From NCBI RefSeq assembly GCF_027912535.1, contig NZ_CP115465.1, forward strand, positions 1,902,001-1,966,000: a stretch of 64,000 nt of DNA, in the 5' to 3' direction. Below are positions 9,805 to 20,870 of this stretch, piece by piece. Numbering within the stretch: the stretch's first letter is position 1; every line of letters starts with the position of its first letter. The notes beneath the pieces are model-generated. The model was not told the origin of the DNA. It saw only the letters and a program-made list of their open reading frames with translations, and made no database searches. The DNA is from Brevundimonas sp. NIBR11. Lineage in GTDB: Bacteria > Pseudomonadota > Alphaproteobacteria > Caulobacterales > Caulobacteraceae. A program made the position numbers and the translations under genes.

Positions 9805-9845
9805 CCTGTCCCCGCAGATAGGGAGACCCAGTCTGCGGGAACAGG
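9805..9845 (-). promoter_or_regulatory. stable hairpin between tRNA-Trp and secE
   Basis: CCTGT plus CCCGCAGA (9805-9818, one mismatch) pairs with TCTGCGGG plus ACAGG (9832-9845) over a 13-nt loop. No T tract follows, so it is more likely a processing or protective hairpin at the tRNA/mRNA junction than a terminator. Confidence 0.5.
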
Positions 9846-9851
9846 GGGAAG

Positions 9852-9927
9852 TGGCAGGAGCTGGGGGATTCGAACCCACGACCCCCGGTTTTGGAGACCG
9901 GTGCTCTACCAGCTGAGCTAAGCTCCT
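9852..9927 (-). tRNA. tRNA-Trp (anticodon CCA)
   Basis: The minus strand gives a complete cloverleaf. The acceptor begins AGGAGCT, the D arm reads AGCTCAGCTGGTAGAGC, the anticodon stem-loop is CCGGTCTCCAAAACCGG with CCA, and the T arm is GTGGGTTCGAATCCC. The CCA end is encoded (9852-9854). It lies upstream of secE on the same strand. Confidence 0.97.
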
Positions 9928-10053
9928 AGACAATACAGAAGCGCGCCGTGGGAGACCCCAACGGCGCGTCTGCTCGCCAGACCGGGGGCTATGCCCCACG
10001 CGGCGGGCCATTTCAAGGCCGGAGTCAGCGCCTCCGGCCTTTTCAGGCTTCGA

Positions 10054-11388
10054 TCACTGATCCAGATGAGCCGCTACCGCTTCGGCTTCGTCTTCCGGCT
10101 TCACCAGCTGTTTGAACAGCAGCTTGTCGATGCGGCGGTCGTCCATGTCGATGACCTCGACCTCGAACCGGCCCAGTTGCAGGATTTCGCCCTCGTCCGG
10201 CACGCGCGACAGCTGGTGCAGCACCAGGCCCGCCACCGTGTGGAAGCCCTCGGCCTCGCCGAAATCCTCGCCCAGGACGTCCGACAGCTCTTCCAGGTCG
10301 GTCTGGCCGTCGACCAGCCAGGTGCCGTCCTCGCGCTCCCGAATCCAGGCCTCGACGTCGTCGTGCCCTTCGTCAAAGTCGCCGGCGATCATTTCCAGCA
10401 GGTCCGTCGCCGTCACCACGCCTTCGAAGGCGCCGTATTCGTCGACCAGGAAAGCCATGTGGACCTTGGACGCCTTCATGATCTCCAGCGCCTTCAGCAC
10501 CGAGGTCGACTGCGGAATGAAGGCCGGCGTCTGCACAAGGGCCTCGATGTCGTACTTGCCCGTCGTCAGAAGGCTGTCCAACAGGTCCTTCTTGTGGACC
10601 ACGCCGATGGGGTTATCGACGTCGTTCTCCCTGGCCACCACGATCCGCGAATAGGGGCAGGTGCGGATTTCCTCGCGCAGCTCCTTCTCGGTGTCGTCCA
10701 GGGCGATCCAGAACACCTCGTGGCGCGGCGTCATGGCCACGCGAATCGGACGGTCGCCGAGGGTCAGGATTTCCTCGATCATCGTCTGTTCTTCAGGCTC
10801 GATCAGACCGGCCGAGGTGCCCTCGGCGATCATGGTCTCCACCTCTTCCTGGGTCACGTCGGACCCGTCGCGATCCTTGACGCCCATGATCTTCAGGATG
10901 CCCGAGGTCGAGGCCGTGAGCAGCATGACGAACGGCGACAGGACGACGGCCACGGTCGAGATCGGCGTCGCCATCTGGGACGCCACCGCCTCGGGGAAGA
11001 TGAGGGCGATCCGCTTGGGCACCAGTTCGCCGACGATCAGCGAGACATAGGTGATGCAGACGACGACCAGCGCGGTCGAGGCGACCTCGGCCCAGGCGGC
11101 CGTGGCCGGGAAGGTGGTTTCGATGATGTGGGTCAGTTCGCCGGCGATAGCGGCCTGACCGTAGGCGCCCGCGAGAATGCCGATCAGGGTTATCCCGACC
11201 TGGACAGCCGACAGGAAGTGAGTGGGCTCCTCGGCCAGCTTCAACGCGGCCCGGGCGCCCCGGTCCCCCCGCTCGGCCCGGCTCTGCAGCTTGGATTTGC
11301 GTGACGAAACGACCGCCATTTCGGTCATGGCGAACAGGCCGTTCAGCACTACCAGGAGCACGACGACGGCGATGGCGATCAGTAACAT
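10054..11388 (-). CDS. hemolysin/CNNM-type transporter (DUF21, two CBS domains, CorC/HlyC domain)
   Basis: A 444-residue inner-membrane protein. Residues 1-190 form a DUF21 (CNNM) membrane domain beginning LLIAIAVVVLLVVLNGLFAM. A paired CBS domain follows (about 210-335; MTPRHEVFWIALDD and VDEYGAFEGVVTATDLLEMI). The C-terminal CorC/HlyC domain includes WLVDGQTDLEELSDVLG. Relatives have been linked to Mg2+/Co2+ transport or resistance; older annotations say 'hemolysin' without good reason. It stands alone downstream of a 90-bp gap. Confidence 0.9.
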   Translation of the reverse strand: MLLIAIAVVVLLVVLNGLFAMTEMAVVSSRKSKLQSRAERGDRGARAALKLAEEPTHFLSAVQVGITLIGILAGAYGQAAIAGELTHIIETTFPATAAWAEVASTALVVVCITYVSLIVGELVPKRIALIFPEAVASQMATPISTVAVVLSPFVMLLTASTSGILKIMGVKDRDGSDVTQEEVETMIAEGTSAGLIEPEEQTMIEEILTLGDRPIRVAMTPRHEVFWIALDDTEKELREEIRTCPYSRIVVARENDVDNPIGVVHKKDLLDSLLTTGKYDIEALVQTPAFIPQSTSVLKALEIMKASKVHMAFLVDEYGAFEGVVTATDLLEMIAGDFDEGHDDVEAWIREREDGTWLVDGQTDLEELSDVLGEDFGEAEGFHTVAGLVLHQLSRVPDEGEILQLGRFEVEVIDMDDRRIDKLLFKQLVKPEDEAEAVAAHLDQ

Positions 11389-11486
11389 CTAGGGGGAGGA
11401 GGACCAACGCGGCGCAACAGTCGGCGTCCGCTGGTCTTTCCTAGCCGAACCTAGCCGGTTTCGCCACGATTTCCTTGACGGAAAGC

Positions 11487-11609
11487 TTACCGGGTGCGGC
11501 CGGCCTCGATCGAACCGTAGGCGCCCGACTGGCCGCCTTCGACGGTCGCACAGGCGGACACACCGATCAGGGTGCCGATGAACAGGCCGATCCGAAGTGC
11601 GCGTCGCAT
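11487..11609 (-). CDS. small (40-residue) predicted lipoprotein
   Basis: From the ATG at 11609 the frame reads [20 protein letters not shown] and then a short Gly/Ser/Glu tail ending EAGRTR. The N-terminus is a compact lipoprotein signal peptide with lipobox-like GVSAC. The longer frame to 11753 is rejected because its extra residues are polar and Arg-rich and overlap the divergent transpeptidase promoter region. It resembles entericidin-sized lipoproteins in layout only; no function is claimed. Confidence 0.55.
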   Translation of the reverse strand: MRRALRIGLFIGTLIGVSACATVEGGQSGAYGSIEAGRTR

Positions 11610-11751
11610 GAAGGTTACCAAAATCCTAACGATCCGAACTGAACGTAGGCCCCGGTTCGCGGTTGCATTCAACCCTCCGCCCCTGCCGGTTGAGCGGAAC
11701 GGTAAACGGAGGTGCGGGTTGGCTAGGATCCGTCCCTCAAGAGTTGACTTC

Positions 11752-12828
11752 ATGATCCGCGTCTCCCTCGCCGCCGCCCTTCTGGCTTCCGTCTCCCTCG
11801 CCGCCTGCGGGTCGCCCGAGACCGAGACCGCAGAGGCCGTCCCGCCCGCCGCCGGCGTTCAGCCTCCCGCGACAACCGGCCCCATGTCGGCTCAAGCGAT
11901 CGAATCGGCGGTCTGGCAGGCCGCTCCGGCCCCGACGACCACAACGCCCGCGACCCCGGGCCAGACAGCGTCCGAGACCGTCCCAGACCTGCCCCGCCCC
12001 GACATCGTCCGGGCGCAGATCCTGCTGGACCGCGCCCGGTTCTCGCCCGGCTCCATCGACGGCCTCGGCGGCGAGAACACACGCCAGGCGGTCGCCGCCT
12101 TTGAGAAAGCCAACAACCTCCCCGTCGACGGAGAACTGGACGCCCAGGTCTTCGGCAAACTGACCCAGGGCGCCGCGCCCGTCCTGACCCGCTACACCAT
12201 CACCCAGGCAGACGTCGCCGGCCCGTTCCGGCCCGTCCCGACGTCGCTGGAGGATCAGGCCGCCCTGCCCGCCCTCAACTACGCCAGCGCGTTCGAAGGC
12301 TTGGCCGAGAAGTTCCACGTCACTGAAGAACTGCTGTCGCTGCTGAACCCCGGGGCCAATTTCGAACGCGTCGGCGCGACTATCGTGGTGCCCGCCGTCT
12401 CGGCCGCCCCCCTGCCCGCGCCGGTCACTCGCATCGTGGTCGACAAGACCGAAAGCTCGCTGCGCGCCTACGGCGCCGACGGAACGCTGCTGGCCTTCTA
12501 CCCCGCCACCATAGGCTCCAGCGAGCGGCCCGCGCCTTCAGGCCGTCTGACGGTCGTCGGCGTGGCCAAGGAGCCCGACTACACCTACGATCCGGAACGG
12601 GTCAGCTACGACCGGGGCGACAGGAAGCTGGTGGTCCCGGCCGGCCCCAACAATCCGGTCGGCTCCGTCTGGATCGAGCTTTCGCGCGACACCTACGGCA
12701 TCCACGGAACGCCCGAACCCGACAAGATCGCCAAGACCGCCTCCAGCGGCTGCGTGCGCCTGACCAACTGGAGCGCCGAACAGCTCGCCGCCGCCGTCAA
12801 GCCGGGCGTGGAAGTGATCTTCAGCTAG
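11752..12828 (+). CDS. L,D-transpeptidase lipoprotein (PG-binding domain plus YkuD)
   Basis: Probably forms 3-3 peptidoglycan crosslinks or attaches proteins to the wall in the periplasm. The start at 11752 gives [20 protein letters not shown] with lipobox SLAAC. A Pro/Thr-rich linker and a peptidoglycan-binding domain follow (about 85-140; [20 protein letters not shown]). The C-terminal YkuD domain has [20 protein letters not shown], with the catalytic Cys in SSGCVRLTN. At 358 residues, length fits. Its stop overlaps the stop of the convergent esterase by 8 bp. Confidence 0.92.
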   Translation: MIRVSLAAALLASVSLAACGSPETETAEAVPPAAGVQPPATTGPMSAQAIESAVWQAAPAPTTTTPATPGQTASETVPDLPRPDIVRAQILLDRARFSPGSIDGLGGENTRQAVAAFEKANNLPVDGELDAQVFGKLTQGAAPVLTRYTITQADVAGPFRPVPTSLEDQAALPALNYASAFEGLAEKFHVTEELLSLLNPGANFERVGATIVVPAVSAAPLPAPVTRIVVDKTESSLRAYGADGTLLAFYPATIGSSERPAPSGRLTVVGVAKEPDYTYDPERVSYDRGDRKLVVPAGPNNPVGSVWIELSRDTYGIHGTPEPDKIAKTASSGCVRLTNWSAEQLAAAVKPGVEVIFS

Positions 12829-14434
12829 GCGCGACGGCTCCCAGCGCCGTCCCGCCCCAGAAGCCGCACTGATGCCGGTCGTGGAAGGTCGTATCGACCC
12901 GGTCGCCCGCCGGGTCGAACACCACGACCGGCCCACCGCCCTCGCTGACCTTCGGCCAGTCCGTCTCGAAGCGCGGATCATGGCCGAACCCGGCCCACAG
13001 CCGCATCATCCGCCCCGACAGCGCCCGCTGTTCCGGCGTCCATTTGCCCGTATCGGCGAACAGCCAGCTCGTCCCGAACACATAGGCCAGCTCCGACGCA
13101 TGGTAGGCCCCCATGTCCAGACCGGTGATCCAGTCCGGCAGGATGAACGGCGCCTCCCGGTCCGCGAACTCATACCCATGCACCGACACATGCCGCGCCA
13201 GCAGCCGCCGCAGCGCATCGGCGGGACAGGCGAACCGGCTGTCGGTGAAGCTTTGGGCGATGGCCACCGCAGGCCCCTCTTGCCTGACCGGATACCGCTC
13301 CAGCGCCCGTTCCCCGTCCGCGCCGTACAGCCACACCGTCTCCTTCGAGTACCGGTCCATGTCCTTGACCTCGACCGCGAACAGCCGCCCCTCGTCGGTA
13401 TTGGTCCCGACGATCACCGGGACCTGGACAAACCGGCCTGAAGCAAAGGCTTCCGGCGGACTGAGCGGCACGGTCGCGTCCGAGTGCACCGGCCCCCACG
13501 ATCCCGGCCCGTTGATCCCGGACCTCAAGGACGGCGCCCGCGCGATCCGCCAGGCCGGCAGCCGCCTCAGACAGTCGACCTGCCCCTGCTGCGTGCAGCC
13601 CAGGTCGTCGGCGAACGGCGGCCCGGCCGGGGCCTGATCCTTGGCCGCGTTCAGCGACTGCGGTTCCAGGCACGGCCCGCTCTGCAGGATGACGCGGTGG
13701 AACAGCCCCTCCGACCCCGGCGACGCCATCAGGTAACAGGCGCTCCACGCCCCCGAACTCTCCGCGAACAGGGTCACATCCCCCGGGTCGCCCCCGAACG
13801 CGGCGATGTTCGCGTGCACCCAACGCAGCGCCGCCTGCTGGTCCATCAGCCCCCAGTTGCCGCCGACGCCCTCGCCCTCCGCCTCGAACCCCGGGTGCGC
13901 CAACCACCCCAGCGCCCCCAACCGGAAGTTCACCGTCACAACGACCCGGTCCTGTTCGGCCGCCAGTCGCGACGGGTCGTAGTTTGCCCCCGACCCGATC
14001 GTGAACGCCCCGCCGTGCAGATAGACCATCACCGGCCGGGCCCGCTCCGGCTCCCCTGCCGGTCCGTACACGTTCACGAACAGACAGTCCTCGGAACCGA
14101 TGACGAGCCCGCCGCCGCCGCCGAGAATGGCCTTGCGCCCCAACGCCTGGACGCAGTCCGATCCCAGCCGCGTCGCATCGCGCACGCCGTCCCAGGCCTC
14201 GACCGGCCTCGGCCCGCGCCAGCGCAGATCCCCCACCGGCGCCTTCGCATAAGGCACGCCAAGGAAGGCGCGCACGCCCGCCCCCTCTACCCCGCGCACG
14301 ATCCCGGCCTCGGTCCGCGCCTCGACGAACTCGCGGTCCGACGAGAACCGCACCTGCCCCACCCCGCCGGGATGGGTCGAGACGCAGCCGCCCAGGAGGA
14401 CGAGGGCCAGAAGGGCGATCAGACGAGCCGGCAT
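12821..14434 (-). CDS. type B carboxylesterase, predicted lipoprotein
   Basis: An alpha/beta hydrolase of the carboxylesterase/lipase B family. The start at 14434 gives [20 protein letters not shown], a lipoprotein signal with lipobox LLGGC. Downstream are [45 protein letters not shown] (oxyanion hole), the nucleophile elbow FAESSGAWS, and an Asp/Glu-His pair in NTDEGRLF and [11 protein letters not shown]. At 537 residues, length is typical. It follows the small gene ending at 14443 by 8 bp, so a three-gene unit with the glycine-zipper lipoprotein is likely. The substrate is unknown. Confidence 0.9.
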   Translation of the reverse strand: MPARLIALLALVLLGGCVSTHPGGVGQVRFSSDREFVEARTEAGIVRGVEGAGVRAFLGVPYAKAPVGDLRWRGPRPVEAWDGVRDATRLGSDCVQALGRKAILGGGGGLVIGSEDCLFVNVYGPAGEPERARPVMVYLHGGAFTIGSGANYDPSRLAAEQDRVVVTVNFRLGALGWLAHPGFEAEGEGVGGNWGLMDQQAALRWVHANIAAFGGDPGDVTLFAESSGAWSACYLMASPGSEGLFHRVILQSGPCLEPQSLNAAKDQAPAGPPFADDLGCTQQGQVDCLRRLPAWRIARAPSLRSGINGPGSWGPVHSDATVPLSPPEAFASGRFVQVPVIVGTNTDEGRLFAVEVKDMDRYSKETVWLYGADGERALERYPVRQEGPAVAIAQSFTDSRFACPADALRRLLARHVSVHGYEFADREAPFILPDWITGLDMGAYHASELAYVFGTSWLFADTGKWTPEQRALSGRMMRLWAGFGHDPRFETDWPKVSEGGGPVVVFDPAGDRVDTTFHDRHQCGFWGGTALGAVAPS

Positions 14435-14442
14435 CCGTCCTC

Positions 14443-14772
14443 TTAACCCGCGCCCAGTCCCGCATGCCACGCGGCATAGGGCGTGTTTTTCGCCATATGC
14501 CGATTGAGGTCTGGCGCCCCGTCGTCCCACCAGACGGGCCCACGCTCGCCCAGCGCCACCTTCGCCGCCTGCACCTCGGCCCTTGCCGCCTTCAGCGCAG
14601 CCGCATCGTCAGCGTGAAGCGCCGTCTGGACGGCTCGCCGCGCCGTCATCAGGTCGTGCACACGCCTTTCCCGTTCGGCCTCGCTCAACGCCGGGTTCGA
14701 CGTCCGCCACAGCCGCCCGCGCACCACGAAGTACCGTCCGTCCGGCGTTCTGGGATAGTCCTTGCGGCTCAA
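14443..14772 (-). CDS. conserved hypothetical protein, about 109 residues
   Basis: A hydrophilic protein beginning MSRKDYPRTPDGRYFVVRGR and containing LWRTSNPALSEAERERRVHDL, a central Ala-rich helix, and VALGERGPVWWDDGAPDLNRH. I recognise this layout as a common short uncharacterised family in proteobacteria, but no function is known to me. The start is a TTG whose last two bases overlap the TGA of the upstream glycine-zipper gene, so translational coupling is likely. Confidence 0.75.
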   Translation of the reverse strand: MSRKDYPRTPDGRYFVVRGRLWRTSNPALSEAERERRVHDLMTARRAVQTALHADDAAALKAARAEVQAAKVALGERGPVWWDDGAPDLNRHMAKNTPYAAWHAGLGAG

Positions 14773-15113
14773 TAGTAGCCGTAGCTTCCGCGACGCGGCA
14801 CGCGCTCATAGCCATAGCGGCCGTCGCGATTGTAGCCGCCGAAGCCATAGCCGCAGGGGTCGTCGCGCTCCGACAACTGGTTGCCTAGGAGACCGCCGGC
14901 CAGCGCCCCGATCGCCGCCCCGCGCTCGCGATCCCGCTCGCCCGCGATGGCCGCGCCGGCGATGGCGCCCAAGGCCGCGCCGCTCGCCGTGGCGTACTGC
15001 CTGTTCTCGGCGTAGTCGCGTTCACACCGCGACGCATAACCGTCCGTCGTGGCGCAGGCGCCCAGCAACAGAGTGGATGCCGAAACGGCCGACAGAGTCA
15101 GAATGGCTTTCAT
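14769..15113 (-). CDS. glycine-zipper lipoprotein (17-kDa antigen/2TM type)
   Basis: A 114-residue outer-membrane-type lipoprotein. From the ATG at 15113 it reads MKAILTLSAVSASTLLLGAC with lipobox LLGAC. A glycine-zipper helix pair follows (ASGAALGAIAGAAIAGE and RGAAIGALAGGLLGNQL), then a Tyr/Gly/Arg-rich tail. A ribosome binding site AAGGAG lies 7 nt before the start. Glycine-zipper 2TM proteins insert in or near the outer membrane and contribute to envelope integrity. The stop overlaps the next start. Confidence 0.85.
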   Translation of the reverse strand: MKAILTLSAVSASTLLLGACATTDGYASRCERDYAENRQYATASGAALGAIAGAAIAGERDRERGAAIGALAGGLLGNQLSERDDPCGYGFGGYNRDGRYGYERVPRRGSYGYY

Positions 15114-15175
15114 CGCGAGGCTCCTTCGAAACACTCGCTGGCGAACGCGACGGCAAGAGACCTGTTCCGTGCGGA

Positions 15176-15703
15176 TCAGCCGCCCGCCGCCAGATCCGAC
15201 AGCGCGGGCCCGCCCAAAAAGCCTTTCCAGACGACCACGACCGACCAGTGCAACATCACCGCTGTCCAGAGGCTGCCGGACCGCAACCGCAGAACCCCAC
15301 AGGCCAGTCCGAGCCCGGCCGCCAGGATCAGAAAGTCCGCCCTCAGAAACAGGCCCCTCGCTCCAGGCAGGAAGGTCAGCGCCTCGAACACGTGCCACAG
15401 GGCGAACAGTCCGACCGACAGCGCGAGGACCAGCAGTCGGCGGCCGTCGCCGCGATCCGGGATCAGAAGCCCTCGAAACACGATCTCCTCGCCGAGCGAG
15501 GGAATGAGCAGCGCGGTTGCCGCCATAGAAACGAACGCTCCAGCAGGGAGCTGCGCAGGGCGCACAAGAGCGCCGCCGATCACAAGCGCCAGCAGGCCAA
15601 ACGATAGGGCCGCGATCGCCAGATCGCCGACATCGCCAACCGTCGGACGCCTGGAAGTCAGACGCCTCAGCCGCGACCCGGTCCGCTCAGACGATCCGCC
15701 CAT
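15176..15703 (-). CDS. CPBP family intramembrane metalloprotease (CAAX protease/Abi type)
   Basis: A 175-residue membrane protein with the CPBP motifs [13 protein letters not shown] (Glu-Glu-x3-Arg) and a later [11 protein letters not shown], plus a C-terminal [10 protein letters not shown] that provides a third polar motif inside a helix. Four or so hydrophobic segments alternate with short loops. Members include prenyl-protein proteases and bacteriocin self-immunity proteins; the substrate here is unknown. It sits downstream of tuf but after a strong terminator, so it probably has its own promoter. Confidence 0.85.
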   Translation of the reverse strand: MGGSSERTGSRLRRLTSRRPTVGDVGDLAIAALSFGLLALVIGGALVRPAQLPAGAFVSMAATALLIPSLGEEIVFRGLLIPDRGDGRRLLVLALSVGLFALWHVFEALTFLPGARGLFLRADFLILAAGLGLACGVLRLRSGSLWTAVMLHWSVVVVWKGFLGGPALSDLAAGG

Positions 15704-15738
15704 TTTCGGATCATCAAGGATCGACGCCCAAAAGCAAA

Positions 15739-15766
15739 ACGGCCCCCGGATCGCTCCGGGGGCCGT
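15739..15766 (-). terminator. Rho-independent terminator after tuf
   Basis: A perfect 12-bp GC-rich stem (15739-15750 with 15755-15766) with a 4-nt loop is followed on the minus strand by TTTTGCTTTTG. It ends the str operon 36 bp past the tuf stop. Confidence 0.9.
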
Positions 15767-15802
15767 CTGGGTAGTCAGTGGTCGCTAGACCGTCGGAGTG
15801 AG

Positions 15803-16993
<1,191 letters not shown>

Positions 16994-17083
16994 TCTCTTC
17001 TCTCCGTCCCCTGAAATGAGGGGCGTATTCCTAGGTTTTCAGGGGTCCGGCGGACCCGCAGGCCCGCCGGGATTGGTTCGGGT

Positions 17084-19165
17084 TTAGGCGCTGTACTTCT
17101 TGATGACTTCGTCGGCGACGTGTTGCGGCACCGGCTCGTAGTGGTCGTACTGCATGGTGAACTGGGCGCGGCCCTGCGACATCCCGCGAAGGGTGTTCAC
17201 ATAGCCGAACATGTTCGCCAGCGGCACGAAGGCGTTCACGACGGTGGCGTTGCCGCGCATGTCCTGACCCTGGATCATGCCGCGACGGCCGTTCAGGTCG
17301 CCGATGACCGAGCCGAGGTATTCCTCGGGGGTCACGACCTCCACCGCCATGATCGGCTCGAGCAGCTTCGGAGCGCCCTTGTCCTTCAGTTCGCGGAAGG
17401 CGGCGCGGGCCGCGATTTCGAACGCCAGCACGCTGGAGTCGACGTCGTGGTACTTGCCGTCCGTCAGGGTCGCCTTGAAGTCGATCAGCGGGAAGCCGGC
17501 CAGCAGGCCCGAGTCCTTGATGGAGGTCAGGCCCTTCTCGACGCCCGGGATGTATTCCTTGGGCACCGCGCCGCCGACGATGGCGCTTTCGAACACGAAG
17601 CCCGAGCCGGGTTCGCCGGGCTCGAACGTGATCATGACGCGGGCGAATTGGCCCGTACCGCCGGTCTGCTTCTTGTGGGTGTAGTCGATGTCGACCTTGC
17701 GGCCCAGCGATTCACGGTAGGCGACCTGCGGCGCGCCGATGTTGGCTTCGACCTTGTAGGTGCGCTTCAGGATGTCGATCTTGATGTCCAGGTGCAGCTC
17801 GCCCATGCCCTTCAGGATCGTCTGGCCCGACTCGTGGTCGGTCGAGACGGTGAAGGAGGGATCTTCCGAGGCCAGCTTGGCCAGGGCGACGCCCAGCTTC
17901 TCCTGGTCGGCCTTCGACTTCGGCTCGACCGAGATCTCGATGACCGGCGCCGGGAACTCCATCTTCTCCAGGATCACCGGCGACTTCAGGGGATCGCACA
18001 GGGTGTCGCCGGTGCGGGTTTCCTTGAGGCCGGCCAGGGCGACGATGTCGCCGGCGAAGGCTTCCTTGACGTCTTCACGGTTGTTCGAGTGCATCTGCAG
18101 CATGCGGCCGACGCGCTCGCGCTTGTCGCGCGACGAGTTCAGCAGGCCCATGCCCGTTTCCATCTTGCCCGAATACAGGCGGCAGAAGGTCAGCGAGCCG
18201 ACGAACGGGTCGTCCATGATCTTGAAGGCCAGGACCGACAGGGGCTCGTCGTCCGACGCCTTGCGGACGATCGGCTCTTCCGTCTTGAAGTCGATGCCCG
18301 GGGTCGGCGGGATGTCCAGCGGCGACGGCAGATAGTCGACGACGGCGTCCAGCAGCGTCTGCACGCCCTTGTTCTTGAAGGCCGAGCCGCACAGGATCGG
18401 GTAGAAGGCGCCGGTCAGCACGGCCTTGCGGATGCACTTCTTCAGCACTTCGATCGAGGGCTCGGTGCCTTCGAGGTAGGACTCCATCGCTTCGTCGTCG
18501 AGCTCGACGGCGTTGTCGATCAGGTACTGGCGAGCCTCGACGGCCTTGTCCATCAGGTCGGCCGGGATCTCGCCGACGGTGAAGTTGGCGCCCAGGGCGT
18601 CGTTGTCCCAGACCACCGACTTCATCTCGACCAGGTCGACCAGGCCGGACAGCGAGGATTCGGCGCCGATCGGGAACTGGATCGGCACGGCCTTGGCGCC
18701 CAGGCGGTCGCGGATCGACTGGACCGAAGCGTCGAAGTCGGCGCCGATCTTGTCCATCTTGTTCACGAAGACGATGCGCGGGACCGAGTATTTGTCGGCC
18801 TGGCGCCAGACGGTTTCGGTCTGCGGCTCGACGCCGGCGTTGCCGTCCAGCACCGTCACGGCGCCGTCGAGGACGCGCAGCGAACGCTCGACTTCAATCG
18901 TGAAGTCCACGTGTCCGGGGGTGTCGATGATGTTCAGGCGCTTGCCTTGCCAGAAGGCGGTCGTCGCGGCCGAAGTGATCGTGATGCCGCGCTCCTGCTC
19001 CTGGTCCATCCAGTCCATGGTCGCGGCGCCGTCGTGGACTTCGCCGATCTTATGGTTCTTGCCGGTGTAGTACAGGATCCGCTCGGTCGTCGTCGTCTTG
19101 CCCGCATCGATGTGGGCCATGATTCCGAAGTTGCGGTAGTCCTCGAGCTTGTGCGTGCGGGCCAT
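17084..19165 (-). CDS. fusA: elongation factor G
   Basis: Catalyses translocation. At 693 residues it begins [20 protein letters not shown] with [15 protein letters not shown] (P-loop), [21 protein letters not shown] (G3) and [10 protein letters not shown] (G4). Later domains include [21 protein letters not shown] and a domain IV/V region ending DEVIKKYSA. It follows rpsG after about 167 bp. Confidence 0.99.
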   Translation of the reverse strand: MARTHKLEDYRNFGIMAHIDAGKTTTTERILYYTGKNHKIGEVHDGAATMDWMDQEQERGITITSAATTAFWQGKRLNIIDTPGHVDFTIEVERSLRVLDGAVTVLDGNAGVEPQTETVWRQADKYSVPRIVFVNKMDKIGADFDASVQSIRDRLGAKAVPIQFPIGAESSLSGLVDLVEMKSVVWDNDALGANFTVGEIPADLMDKAVEARQYLIDNAVELDDEAMESYLEGTEPSIEVLKKCIRKAVLTGAFYPILCGSAFKNKGVQTLLDAVVDYLPSPLDIPPTPGIDFKTEEPIVRKASDDEPLSVLAFKIMDDPFVGSLTFCRLYSGKMETGMGLLNSSRDKRERVGRMLQMHSNNREDVKEAFAGDIVALAGLKETRTGDTLCDPLKSPVILEKMEFPAPVIEISVEPKSKADQEKLGVALAKLASEDPSFTVSTDHESGQTILKGMGELHLDIKIDILKRTYKVEANIGAPQVAYRESLGRKVDIDYTHKKQTGGTGQFARVMITFEPGEPGSGFVFESAIVGGAVPKEYIPGVEKGLTSIKDSGLLAGFPLIDFKATLTDGKYHDVDSSVLAFEIAARAAFRELKDKGAPKLLEPIMAVEVVTPEEYLGSVIGDLNGRRGMIQGQDMRGNATVVNAFVPLANMFGYVNTLRGMSQGRAQFTMQYDHYEPVPQHVADEVIKKYSA

Positions 19166-19332
19166 GAAAGCGTGCCTTGAGTGAGTTCAGGACGCGTTCC
19201 GCGCCCTCGGGGGAGATCGTCGATGTGGCGGATAAACGAGCGCGGGCGATTTAGCTGAAACCGCCCGCGCCGGATAGTCCTAGATAGTCAGCGCCCGGCT
19301 CTTACGTAAGAGCCATGACGCTTTGAAGGCGG

Positions 19333-19806
19333 TTACCAGCGGTAGTGGCTGAAGGCGCGGTTGGCTTCGGCCATCTTGTGGGTGTCTTCACGCTTCTTGA
19401 CCGCGGTGCCGCGGTTGTTCGAAGCGTCCAGCAGCTCGGCGGCCAGCTTTTCGGTCATGGTGTTCTCACCCCGCTTGCGCGCGGCGTTCACCAGCCAGCG
19501 GATGGCCAGGGCGCGGCGGCGATCGGGGCGAACCTCGACCGGAACCTGGTAGGTGGCGCCGCCCACGCGACGCGACCGGACTTCGACCGACGGCTGGACG
19601 TTTTCCAGGGCGGTGTGGAAGGTCTGGACGGCTTCGATGTCCTTCTTCTTCTCGGCCAGGATATCGAAGGCGCCGTAGACGATGTTCTCGGCGACGGCCT
19701 TTTTGCCCTCGTACATGACGTAGTTCATGAACTTGGTGACGGTCAGATCCTTGTACTTGGGATCCGGCAGGACTTCGCGTTTCTGGGCGCGGTGACGACG
19801 TGACAT
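19333..19806 (-). CDS. rpsG: 30S ribosomal protein uS7
   Basis: Primary 16S rRNA binder of the small-subunit head and, in enterics, the repressor of the str operon. At 157 residues it begins [20 protein letters not shown] and contains [42 protein letters not shown] and [12 protein letters not shown], ending [15 protein letters not shown]. It follows rpsL by 69 bp. Confidence 0.99.
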   Translation of the reverse strand: MSRRHRAQKREVLPDPKYKDLTVTKFMNYVMYEGKKAVAENIVYGAFDILAEKKKDIEAVQTFHTALENVQPSVEVRSRRVGGATYQVPVEVRPDRRRALAIRWLVNAARKRGENTMTEKLAAELLDASNNRGTAVKKREDTHKMAEANRAFSHYRW

Positions 19807-19875
19807 GCGGTTGGCCTTCTAGTTCGGTTTCGACGGGCCGTGCTGCGACGGCCGAATTCTGTAGGTGCGGGTCGC

Positions 19876-20250
19876 TTACTTCGGACGCTTGGCGCCGTAG
19901 TGCGAACGGCGCTGCTTGCGGTCCTTGACGCCCTGCGTGTCGAGCACGCCGCGCAGGATGTGGTAGCGAACGCCGGGCAAGTCCTTGACGCGGCCGCCGC
20001 GGATCAGGACCACCGAGTGCTCCTGCAGGTTGTGGCCTTCGCCGGGGATGTAGCACACGGCTTCGTAGCCGCTCTTGGCCAGACGGACCTTGGCGACCTT
20101 ACGCAGAGCCGAGTTCGGCTTCTTCGGGGTCGTCGTATAGACGCGGGTGCAAACGCCGCGACGCTGGGGCGAACCCTCCAGGGCCGGCACCTTGTTGCGC
20201 ACGGGCTTGGGCTTGCGGGGCTTGCGGATCAGCTGGTTGATCGTAGGCAT
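19876..20250 (-). CDS. rpsL: 30S ribosomal protein uS12
   Basis: Decoding-site protein. At 124 residues it begins [20 protein letters not shown]. Lys43 in [12 protein letters not shown] and the Lys in [12 protein letters not shown] are the residues whose replacement gives streptomycin resistance elsewhere; both are the sensitive wild type here. It is the first gene of rpsL-rpsG-fusA-tuf. Confidence 0.99.
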   Translation of the reverse strand: MPTINQLIRKPRKPKPVRNKVPALEGSPQRRGVCTRVYTTTPKKPNSALRKVAKVRLAKSGYEAVCYIPGEGHNLQEHSVVLIRGGRVKDLPGVRYHILRGVLDTQGVKDRKQRRSHYGAKRPK

Positions 20251-20378
20251 TGGTAGAACAGTCTCGACTTCTGATGGAGGCGTGTGCCTGTCGGCCGGGG
20301 CGCCTCGGTTCCTTCTTTTGAACGGCCCTCATGGACCGCCCTGGGGTCGTTCGAGACCGGATACGATCAAACCAAACG

Positions 20379-20411
20379 AAAAAACCGGAACGCGCGCTTC
20401 GGGCGTTCCGG
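20379..20411 (-). terminator. strong intrinsic terminator in the rpsL leader region
   Basis: On the minus strand CCGGAACGC (20411-20403) pairs perfectly with GCGTTCCGG (20393-20385) over a 9-nt loop and is followed by TTTTTT (20384-20379) and CGTTTGG. It lies 128 bp before rpsL. It either ends the upstream lipoprotein transcript or works as an attenuator if the promoter at 20485-20513 drives the str operon. Confidence 0.85.
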
Positions 20412-20484
20412 CGGGCACAGCCCGTCCGTCAGATTGTCACGATCAGGATGGTCCGCCGGAACGGGCCGCCTCGAAAGTCCGGCG

Positions 20485-20513
20485 CGTTTACGCTTGGAGG
20501 CCCTTCAGGTCAA
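20485..20513 (-). promoter_or_regulatory. candidate promoter upstream of the rpsL leader
   Basis: TTGACC (20513-20508) and TAAACG (20490-20485) are separated by 17 nt on the minus strand. The -35 box is good and the -10 box weak. The rest of the 290-bp gap (20251-20540) holds the terminator hairpin and no gene. Confidence 0.35.
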
Positions 20514-20540
20514 GGCCGGGCCTCCATAGCGCCTTCGAAG

Positions 20541-20828
20541 CTAGGATGCGGCCGGCTTCTGCACGCCCCGCACGACGAAGTTGATCCGTCCCGAGGCCGG
20601 CGGCTCGCGCATGGTCGCTGCCGACAGTCGCGTGCCTTCGGCCGACCGCGCCGCGGCCAGGCCATAGCCCTCGTTCGGCGGGCTCTCGGACACCACGAGG
20701 CAGTTGGACAGCATGCCGTCCGGCGCCACGCCGCAGTTCAGATTGACCAGACCGCCACCGCCGCCGACACAGCCCGACAGCGCGGCGCCGGCCGCGATCA
20801 CCGTGATCAGACCCAGGGACTTACGCAT
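20541..20828 (-). CDS. lipoprotein resembling a TonB C-terminal-type domain (copy 1)
   Basis: A 95-residue protein with signal and lipobox (MRKSLGLITVIAAGAALSGC), a Gly stretch, then CGVAPDGMLSNCLVVSESPP, GYGLAAARSAEGTRLSAATM and a final RINFVVRGV strand. The CxVxxDGxLxxCxVxxExPxGxGxGxAA pattern is that of the small C-terminal domain of TonB-family proteins in Caulobacterales, here without a membrane-spanning N-terminus. It is probably related by duplication to the next gene upstream. The role is unknown. Confidence 0.7.
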   Translation of the reverse strand: MRKSLGLITVIAAGAALSGCVGGGGGLVNLNCGVAPDGMLSNCLVVSESPPNEGYGLAAARSAEGTRLSAATMREPPASGRINFVVRGVQKPAAS

Positions 20829-20870
20829 CGGACGTCTCCTCGTTGGCTGTGATTGGTTCGGTCGAACGCT

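Noticed and set aside
17120-19180. 686-codon plus-strand open frame antisense to fusA
   Set aside because: A shadow of a highly conserved gene; no motifs.
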